The position numbers and the translations under genes are program-made. A DNA stretch of 64,000 nucleotides from positions 40,431,543 through 40,495,542 of the forward strand of contig OX326961.1 of NCBI GenBank assembly GCA_946800325.1, in the 5' to 3' direction. The notes under the pieces were generated by a model. The model was given only the letters and a program-made list of their open reading frames with translations. It ran no database searches and was not told where the DNA came from. This document shows positions 52,440 to 62,900 of this stretch, piece by piece. Source of the stretch: Luzula sylvatica (lineage: Eukaryota > Streptophyta > Magnoliopsida > Poales > Juncaceae). Every line of letters begins with the position of its first letter. Within the stretch, counting starts at the first letter, position 1.

Positions 52440-54090
52440 AAACTATCTTAGTGTTTGTGAAATTTGGTGAAAAGTTATGTACTAAAAGATACGATACAAA
52501 TGATCTTAAAACACGTTATTTGAACTCGTCAAAGCGTTAAAATCTTGTTTTGAATCTAAAAACAAACTATCTTAGTGTTTGTGAAATTTGGTGAAAAGTT
52601 ATGTACTGAAAGATACGATACAAATGATCTAGAAACACGTTATTTGAACTCCTCAAAGCGTTAAAAGCTTGTTTTGAATCGAAACACAAACTTTCTTAGT
52701 GTTTGTGAAATTTCGTGAAAAGTTATGTAGTAAAAGATACGATACAAAGGATCTAAAAACACGTTATTTCAACTCCTCAAAACGTTAAAATCTTGTTTTG
52801 AATCGAAAAACAAACTTTCTTAGTGTTTGTGTAATTTGGTGATAAGTTATGTAGTAAAAGATACGATACAAATGATCTTAAAACACGTTATTTGAACTTG
52901 TCAAAGCGTTAAAATCTTGTTTTGAATCGAAAAACAAACTTTCTTAGTGTTTGTGAAATTTGGTGAAAAGTTATGTAGTAAAAGATACGATACAAATGAT
53001 CTAAAACATGTTATTTGAACTCCTCAAAGCGCTAAAATCTTGTTTTGAATCGAAAAACAAACTTTCTTAGTGTTTGTGAAATTTGGTGAAAAGTTATGTA
53101 GTAAAAGATACGATACAAAGGATCTAAAAACACGTTATTTGAACTCCTCAAAGCGTTAAAATCTTGTTTTGAATCGAAAAACAAACTTTCTTAGTGTTTG
53201 TGAAATTTGGTGAAAAGTTACGTAGAAAAAGATACGATACAAATGATCTACAAACATGTTATTTGAACTACTCAAAGCGTTAAAATCTTGTTTTGAATCG
53301 AAAAACAAACTTTCTTAGTGTTTGTGAAATTCGGTGAAAAGTTATGTAGTAAAAGATACGATACAAATGATCTAAAAATACGTTATTTGAGCTCCTCAAA
53401 GCGTTAAAAGTGTGTTTTGAATCGAAAAACAAACTTTCTTAGTGTTTGTGAAATTTGGTGAAAAGATCTGTAGTAAAAGATACGATACAAATGATCTTAA
53501 AACACGTTATTTGAACTCGTCAAAGCGTTAAAATCTTGTTTTGAATCGAAAAACAAACTTTCTTAGTGTTTGTGAAATTTGGTGAAAAGTTATGTGGTAA
53601 AAGATACGATACAAATGATCTAGAAACACGTTATTTGAACTCCTCAAAGCGTTAAAATCTTGTTTTGAATCGAAAAACAAACTATCTTAGTGTTTGTGAA
53701 ATTTGGTGAAAAGTTATGTACTAAAAGATACGATACAAATGATCTAGAAACACGTTATTTGAACTCCTCAAAGCGTTAAAAGCTTGTTTTGAATCGAAAC
53801 ACAAACTTTCTTAGTGTTTGTGAAATTTCGTGAAAAGTTATGTAGTAAAAGATACGATACAAAGGATCTAAAAACAGGTTATTTGAACTCCTCAAAGCGT
53901 TAAAATCTTGTTTTGAATTGAAAAACAAACTTTCTTTGTGTTTGTGAAATTTGGAGAAAAGTTACGTACTAAAAGATACGATACAAATGATCTTAAAACA
54001 CGTTATTTGAACTACTCAAAGCGTTAAAATCTTGTTTTGAATCGAAAAACAAACTTTCTTAGTGTTTGTGAAATTCGGTGAAAAGTTATG
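52440..54090. repeat. Displaced 1.65-kb copy of 19471-21121
   Basis: This block interrupts the 4710/9171-bp order and matches a segment 32,969 bp upstream. Shared rare markers are TTTCAACTCC (52770 and 19801), ACTTGTC (52897 and 19928), ACAAACATGTT (near 53252 and 20281) and GAATTGAAAAAC (53917 and 20948). ACTTGTC and ACAAACATG occur in units 1 and 2 of the 3347-bp array but not in unit 3 or in the 4958-bp array. The closest relatives are therefore 16.1-17.8 kb or 19.5-21.1 kb. The block ends at about 54090, where TAGTAAAAG becomes TGGTAAAAG. It implies exchange between distant parts of the array. Confidence 0.78.
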
Positions 54091-54469
54091 TGGTAAAAGA
54101 TACGGTACAAATGATCTAAAAACACGTTATTTGAACTCCTCAAAACGTTACAATCTTGTTTTGAATCGAAAAACAAACTATCTTAGTGTTTGTGAAATTT
54201 GGTGAAAAGTTATGTACTAAAAGATAAGATACAAATGATCTAGAAACACGTTATTTGAACTCCTCAAAGCGTTAAAAGCTTGTTTTGAATCGAAACACAA
54301 ACTTTCTTAGTGTTTGTGAAATTTCGTGGAAAGTTATGTAGTAAAAGATACGATACAAAGGATCTAAAAACAGGTTATTTGAACTCCTCAAAGCGTTAAA
54401 ATCTTGTTTTGAATCGAAAAACAAACTTTCTTAGTGTTTGTGAAATTCGGTGAAAAGTTATGTAGTAAA

Positions 54470-56950
54470 AGATACGGTACAAATGATCTAAAAACACGTT
54501 ATTTGAGCTCCTCAAAGCGTTAAAATCTTGTTTAGAATCGAAAAACAAACTATCTTAGTGTTTGTGAAATTTGGTGAAAAGTTATGTACTAAAAGATACG
54601 ATACAAATGATCTTAAAACACGTTATTTGAACTCGTCAAAGCGTTAAAATCTTGTTTTGAATCTAAAAACAAACTATCTTAGTGTTTGTGAAATTTGGTG
54701 AAAAGTTATGTACTGAAAGATACGATACAAATGATCTAGAAACACGTTATTTGAACTCCTCAAAGCGTTAAAAGCTTGTTTTGAATCGAAACACAAACTT
54801 TCTTAGTGTTTGTGAAATTTCGTGAAAAGTTATGTAGTAAAAGATACGATACAAAGGATCTAAAAACACGTTATTTCAACTCCTCAAAACGTTAAAATCT
54901 TGTTTTGAATCGAAAAACAAACTTTCTTAGTGTTTGTGTAATTTGGTGATAAGTTATGTAGTAAAAGATACGATACAAATGATCTTAAAACACGTTATTT
55001 GAACTCGTCAAAGCGTTAAAATCTTGTTTTGAATCGAAAAACAAACTTTCTTAGTGTTTGTGAAATTTGGTGAAAAGTTATGTAGTAAAAGATACGATAC
55101 AAATGATCTAAAACATGTTATTTGAACTCCTCAAAGCGCTAAAATCTTGTTTTGAATCGAAAAACAAACTTTCTTAGTGTTTGTGAAATTTGGTGAAAAG
55201 TTATGTAGTAAAAGATACGATACAAAGGATCTAAAAACACGTTATTTGAACTCCTCAAAGCGTTAAAATCTTGTTTTGAATCGAAAAACAAACTTTCTTA
55301 GTGTTTGTGAAATTTGGTGAAAAGTTACGTAGAAAAAGATACGATACAAATGATCTACAAACACGTTATTTGAACTACTCAAAGCGTTAAAATCTTGTTT
55401 TGAATCGAAAAACAAACTTTCTTAGTGTTTGTGAAATTCGGTGAAAAGTTATGTAGTAAAAGATACGATACAAATGATCTAAAAATACGTTATTTGAGCT
55501 CCTCAAAGCGTTAAAAGTGTGTTTTGAATCGAAAAACAAACTTTCTTAGTGTTTGTGAAATTTGGTGAAAAGATCTGTAGTAAAAGATACGATACAAATG
55601 ATCTTAAAACACGTTATTTGAACTCGTCAAAGCGTTAAAATCTTGTTTTGAATCGAAAAACAAACTTTCTTAGTGTTTGTGAAATTTGGTGAAAAGTTAT
55701 GTGGTAAAAGATACGGTACAAATGATCCAAAAACACGTTATTTGAGCTCCTCAAAGCGTTAAAATCTTGTTTAGAATCGGAAAACAAACTATCTTAGTGT
55801 TTGTGAAATTTGGTGAAAAGTTATGTACTAAAAGATACGATACAAATGATCTTAAAACACGTTATTTGAACTCGTCAAAGCGTTAAAATCTTGTTTTGAA
55901 TCTAAAAACAAACTATCTTAGTGTTTGTGAAATTTGGTGAAAAGTTATGTACTGAAAGATACGATACAAATGATCTAGAAACACGTTATTTGAACTCCTC
56001 AAAGCGTTAAAAGCTTGTTTTGAATCGAAACACAAACTTTCTTAGTGTTTGTGAAATTTCGTGAAAAGTTATGTAGTAAAAGATACGATACAAAGGATCT
56101 AAAAACACGTTATTTCAACTCCTCAAAACGTTAAAATCTTGTTTTGAATCGAAAAACAAACTTTCTTAGTGTTTGTGTAATTTGGTGATAAGTTATGTAG
56201 TAAAAGATACGATACAAATGATCTTAAAACACGTTATTTGAACTCGTCAAAGCGTTAAAATCTTGTTTTGAATCGAAAAACAAACTTTCTTAGTGTTTGT
56301 GAAATTTGGTGAAAAGTTATGTAGTAAAAGATACGATACAAATGATCTAAAACATGTTATTTGAACTCCTCAAAGCGCTAAAATCTTGTTTTGAATCGAA
56401 AAACAAACTTTCTTAGTGTTTGTGAAATTTGGTGAAAAGTTATGTAGTAAAAGATACGATACAAAGGATCTAAAAACACGTTATTTGAACTCCTCAAAGC
56501 GTTAAAATCTTGTTTTGAATCGAAAAACAAACTTTCTTAGTGTTTGTGAAATTTGGTGAAAAGTTACGTAGAAAAAGATACGATACAAATGATCTACAAA
56601 CACGTTATTTGAACTACTCAAAGCGTTAAAATCTTGTTTTGAATCGAAAAACAAACTTTCTTAGTGTTTGTGAAATTCGGTGAAAAGTTATGTAGTAAAA
56701 GATACGATACAAATGATCTAAAAATACGTTATTTGAGCTCCTCAAAGCGTTAAAAGTGTGTTTTGAATCGAAAAACAAACTTTCTTAGTGTTTGTGAAAT
56801 TTGGTGAAAAGATCTGTAGTAAAAGATACGATACAAATGATCTTAAAACACGTTATTTGAACTCGTCAAAGCGTTAAAATCTTGTTTTGAATCGAAAAAC
56901 AAACTTTCTTAGTGTTTGTGAAATTTGGTGAAAAGTTTTGTGGTAAAAGA
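54470..56950. repeat. 10-monomer (1239-bp) tandem duplication
   Basis: Two consecutive 1239-bp units (nine monomers of 124 bp and one of 123 bp) occupy roughly 54470-55708 and 55709-56947. GTGTAATTT is at 54936 and 56175, GCGCT at 55136 and 56375, and an AGATCTGTAG monomer is present in each. The junction monomer near 55700 is chimeric. It starts as the TGGTAAAAG class, which normally continues GATAC and GATCTAGAAA. Instead it continues GGTACAAATGATCCAAAA, taken from another monomer class. The copies differ at several sites (GATCTAAAA against GATCCAAAA, and GAATCGAAAA against GAATCGGAAA), so they are not a perfect recent doublet. Confidence 0.8.
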
Positions 56951-59900
56951 TACGATACAAATGATCTAGAAACACGTTATTTGAACTCCTCAAAGCGTTA
57001 AAATCTTGTTTTGAATCGAAAAACAAACTATCTTAGTGTTTGTGAAATTTGGTGAAAACTTATGTACTAAAAGATACGATACAAATGATCCAGAAACACG
57101 TTATTTGAACTCCTCAAAGCGTTAAAAGCTTGTTTTGAATCGAAACACAAACTTTCTTAGTGTTTGTGAAATTTCGTGAAAAGTTATGTAGTAAAAGATA
57201 CGATACAAAGGATCTACAAACAGGTTATTTGAACTCCTCAAAGCGTTAAAATCTTGTTTTGAATCGAAAAACAAACTTTCTTAGTGTTTGTGAAATTTGG
57301 AGAAAAGTTACGTACTAAAAGATACGATACAAATGATCTTAAAACACGTAATTTGAACTACTCAAAGCGTTAAAATCTTGTTTTGAATCGAAAAACAAAC
57401 TTTCTTAGTGTTTGTGAAATTCGGTGAAAAGTTGTGTAGTAAAAGATACGGTACAAATGATCTAAAAACACGTTATTTGAGCTCCTCAAAGCGTTAAAAT
57501 CTTGTTTAGAATCGAAAAACAAACTATCTTAGTGTTTGTGAAATTTGGTGAAAAGTTATGTACTAAAAGATACGATACAAATGATCTTAAAACACGTTAT
57601 TTGAACTCGTCAAAGCGTTAAAATCTTGTTTTGAATCTAAAAACAAACTATCTTAGTGTTTGTGAAATTTGGTGAAAAGTTATGTACTGAAAGATACGAT
57701 ACAAATGATCTAGAAACACGTTATTTGAACTCCTCAAAGCGTTAAAAGCTTGTTTTGAATCGAAACACAAACTTTCTTAGTGTTTGTGAAATTTCGTGAA
57801 AAGTTATGTAGTAAAAGATACGATACAAAGGATCTAAAAACACGTTATTTGAACTCCTCAAAACGTTAAAATCTTGTTTTGAATCGAAAAACAAACTTTC
57901 TTAGTGTTTGTGTAATTTGGTGATAAGTTATGTAGTAAAAGATACGATACAAATGATCTTAAAACACGTTATTTGAACTCGTCAAAGCGTTAAAATCTTG
58001 TTTTGAATCGAAAAACAAACTTTCTTAGTGTTTGTGAAATTTGGTGAAAAGTTATGTGGTAAAAGATACGGTACAAATGATCTAAAAACACGTTATTTGA
58101 ACTCCTCAAAGCGTTAAAATCTTGTTTTGAATCGAAAAACAAACTATGTTAGTGTTTGTGAAATTTGGTGAAAAGTTATGTTCTAAAAGGTACGTTACAA
58201 ATGATCTAAAAACACGTTATTTGAACTCCACAAAGCGTTAAAAGCTTGTTTTGAATCGAAACTCAAACTTTCTTAGTGTTTGTGAAATTTCGTGAAAAGT
58301 TATGTAGTAAAAGATACGATACAAATGATCTAAAACATGTTATTTGAACTCCTCAAAGCGTTAAAATCTTGTTTTGAATCGAAAAACAAACTTTCTTAGT
58401 GTTTGTGAAATTTGGTGAAAAGTTATGTAGTAAAAGATACGATACAAAGGATCTAAAAACAGGTTATTTGAACTCCTCAAAGCGTTAAAATCTTGTTTTG
58501 AATCGAAAAACAAACTTTCTTAGTGTTTGTGAAATTCGGTGAAAAGTGATGTAGTAAAAGATACGGTACAAATGATCTAAAAACACGTTATTTGAGCTCC
58601 TCAAAGCGTTAAAATCTTGTTTAGAATCGAAAAACAAACTTTCTTAGTGTTTGTGAAATTTGTAGAAAAGTTACGTAGTAAAAGATACGATACAAATGAT
58701 CTTAAAACACGTTATTTGAACTACTCAAAGCGTTAAAATCTTGTTTTGAATCGAAAAACAAACTTTCTTAGTGTTTGTGAAATTCGGTGAAAAGTTATGT
58801 AGTAAAAGATACGGTACAAATGATCTAAAAACACGTTATTTGAGCTCCTCAAAGCGTTAAAATCTTGTTTAGAATCGAAAAACAAACTATCTTAGTGTTT
58901 GTGAAATTTGGTGAAAAGTTATGTACTAAAAGATACGATACAAATGATCTTAAAACACGTTATTTGAACTACTCAAAGCGTTAAAATCTTGTTTTGAATC
59001 GAAAAACAAACTTTCTTAGTGTTTGTGAAATTCGGTGGAAAGTTATGTAGTAAAAGATACGGTACAAATGATCTAAAAACACGTTATTTGAGCTCCTCAA
59101 AGCGTTAAAATCTTGTTTAGAATCGAAAAACAAACTATCTTAGTGTTTGTGAAATTTGGTGAAAAGTTATGTACTAAAAGATACGATACAAATGATCTTA
59201 AAACACGTTATTTGAACTCGTCAAAGCGTTAAAATCTTGTTTTGAATCTAAAAACAAACTATCTTAGTGTTTGTGAAATTTGGTGAAAAGTTATGTACTG
59301 AAAGATACGATACAAATGATCTAGAAACACGTTATTTGAACTCCTCAAAGCGTTAAAAGCTTGTTTTGAATCGAAACACAAGCTTTCTTAGTGTTTGTGA
59401 AATTTCGTGAAAAGTTATGTAGTAAAAGATACGATACAAAGGATCTAAAAACAGGTTATTTGAACTCCTCAAAGCGTTAAAATCTTGTTTTGAATCGAAA
59501 AACAAACTTTCTTAGTGTTTGTGAAATTCGGTGAAAAGTTATGTAGTAAAAGATACGGTACAAATGATCTAAAAACACGTTATTTGAGCTCCTCAAAGCG
59601 TTAAAATCTTGTTTAGAATCGAAAAACAAACTATCTTAGTGTTTGTGAAATTTGGTGAAAAGTTATGTACTAAAAGATACGATACAAATGATCTTAAAAC
59701 ACGTTATTTGAACTACTCAAAGCGTTAAAATCTTGTTTAGAATCGAAAAACAAACTATCTTAGTGTTTGTGAAATTTGGTGAAAAGTTATGTACTAAAAG
59801 ATACGATACAAATGATCTTAAAACACGTTATTTGAACTCGTCAAAGCGTTAAAATCTTGTTTTGAATCTAAAAACAAACTATCTTAGTGTTTGTGAAATT

Positions 59901-62900
59901 TGGTGAAAAGTTATGTACTGAAAGATACGATACAAATGATCTAGAAACACGTTATTTGAACTCCTCAAAGCGTTAAAAGCTTGTTTTGAATCGAAACACA
60001 AACTTTCTTAGTGTTTGTGAAATTTCGTGAAAAGTTATGTAGTAAAAGATACGATACAAAGGATCTAAAAACACGTTATTTGAACTCCTCAAAACGTTAA
60101 AATCTTGTTTTGAATCGAAAAACAAACTTTCTTAGTGTTTGTGTAATTTGGTGATAAGTTATGTAGTAAAAGATACGATACAAATGATCTTAAAACACGT
60201 TATTTGAACTCGTCAAAGCGTTAAAATCTTGTTTTGAATCTAAAAACAAACTTTCTTAGTGTTTGTGAAATTTTGTGAAAAGTTACGTGGTAAAAGATAC
60301 GATACAAATGATCTACGAACACGTTATTTGAACTCCTCACAGCGTTAAAATCTTGTTTTGAATCGAAAAACAAACTATCTTAATGTTTGTGAAATTTGGT
60401 GAAAAGTTATGTACGAAAAGATACGATACAAATGATCTAAAAACACGTCATTTGAGCTCCTCAAAGCGTTAAAACCTTGTTTTGAATCGAAAAACAAACT
60501 TTCTTAGTGTTTGTGATATTTGGTGATAAGTTATGTAGTAAAAGATACGATACAAATGATCTTAAAACACATTATTTGAACTCGTGAAAGCGTTAAAATC
60601 TTGTTTTGAATCGAAAAACAAACTTTCTTAGTGTTTGTGAAATTTGGTGAAAAGTTATGTGGTAAAAGATACGGTACAAATGATCTAAAAACACGTTATT
60701 TGAACTCCTCAAAACGTTACAATCTTGTTTTGAATCGAAAAACAAACTATCTTAGTGTTTGTGAAATTTGGTGAAAAGTTATGTACTAAAAGATACGATA
60801 CAAATGATCTAGAAACACGTTATTTGAACTCCTCAAAGCGTTAAAAGCTTGTTTTGAATCGAAACACAAACTTTCTTAGTGTTTGTGAAATTTCGTGGAA
60901 AGTTATGTAGTAAAAGATACGATACAAAGGATCTAAAAACAGGTTATTTGAACTCCTCAAAGCGTTAAAATCTTGTTTTGAATCGAAAAACAAACTTTCT
61001 TAGTGTTTGTGAAATTCGGTGAAAAGTTATGTAGTAAAAGATACGGTACAAATGATCTAAAAACACGTTATTTGAGCTCCTCAAAGCGTTAAAATCTTGT
61101 TTAGAATCGAAAAACAAACTATCTTAGTGTTTGTGAAATTTGGTGAAAAGTTATGTACTAAAAGATACGATACAAATGATCTTAAAACACGTTATTTGAA
61201 CTACTCAAAGCGTTAAAATCTTGTTTTGAATCGAAAAACAAACTTTCTTAGTGTTTGTGAAATTCGGTGAAAAGTTATGTAGTAAAAGATACGGTACAAA
61301 TGATCCAAAAACACGTTATTTGAGCTCCTCAAAGCGTTAAAATCTTGTTTAGAATCGGAAAACAAACTATCTTAGTGTTTGTGAAATTTGGTGAAAAGTT
61401 ATGTACTAAAAGATACGATACAAATGATCTTAAAACACGTTATTTGAACTCGTCAAAGCGTTAAAATCTTGTTTTGAATCTAAAAACAAACTATCTTAGT
61501 GTTTGTGAAATTTGGTGAAAAGTTATGTACTGAAAGATACGATACAAATGATCTAGAAACACGTTATTTGAACTCCTCAAAGCGTTAAAAGCTTGTTTTG
61601 AATCGAAACACAAACTTTCTTAGTGTTTGTGAAATTTCGTGAAAAGTTATGTAGTAAAAGATACGATACAAAGGATCTAAAAACACGTTATTTCAACTCC
61701 TCAAAACGTTAAAATCTTGTTTTGAATCGAAAAACAAACTTTCTTAGTGTTTGTGTAATTTGGTGATAAGTTATGTAGTAAAAGATACGATACAAATGAT
61801 CTTAAAACACGTTATTTGAACTCGTCAAAGCGTTAAAATCTTGTTTTGAATCGAAAAACAAACTTTCTTAGTGTTTGTGAAATTTGGTGAAAAGTTATGT
61901 AGTAAAAGATACGATACAAATGATCTAAAACATGTTATTTGAACTCCTCAAAGCGCTAAAATCTTGTTTTGAATCGAAAAACAAACTTTCTTAGTGTTTG
62001 TGAAATTTGGTGAAAAGTTATGTAGTAAAAGATACGATACAAAGGATGTAAAAACACGTTATTTGAACTCCTCAAAGCGTTAAAATCTTGTTTTGAATCG
62101 AAAAACAAACTTTCTTAGTGTTTGTGAAATTTGGTGAAAAGTTACGTAGAAAAAGATACGATACAAATGATCTACAAACACGTTATTTGAACTACTCAAA
62201 GCGTTAAAATCTTGTTTTGAATCGAAAAACAAACTTTCTTAGTGTTTGTGAAATTCGGTGAAAAGTTATGTAGTAAAAGATACGATACAAATGATCTAAA
62301 AATACGTTATTTGAGCTCCTCAAAGCGTTAAAAGTGTGTTTTGAATCGAAAAACAAACTTTCTTAGTGTTTGTGAAATTTGGTGAAAAGATCTGTAGTAA
62401 AAGATACGATACAAATGATCTTAAAACACGTTATTTGAACTCGTCAAAGCGTTAAAATCTTGTTTTGAATCGAAAAACAAACTTTCTTAGTGTTTGTGAA
62501 ATTTGGTGAAAAGTTATGTGGTAAAAGATACGATACAAATGATCTAGAAACACGTTATTTGAACTCCTCAAAGCGTTAAAATCTTGTTTTGAATCGAAAA
62601 ACAAACTATCTTAGTGTTTGTGAAATTTGGTGAAAACTTATGTACTAAAAGATACGATACAAATGATCCAGAAACACGTTATTTGAACTCCTCAAAGCGT
62701 TAAAAGCTTGTTTTGAATCGAAACACAAACTTTCTTAGTGTTTGTGAAATTTCGTGAAAAGTTATGTAGTAAAAGATACGATACAAAGGATCTACAAACA
62801 GGTTATTTGAACTCCTCAAAGCGTTAAAATCTTGTTTTGAATCGAAAAACAAACTTTCTTTGTGTTTGTGAAATTTGGAGAAAAGTTACGTACTAAAAGA

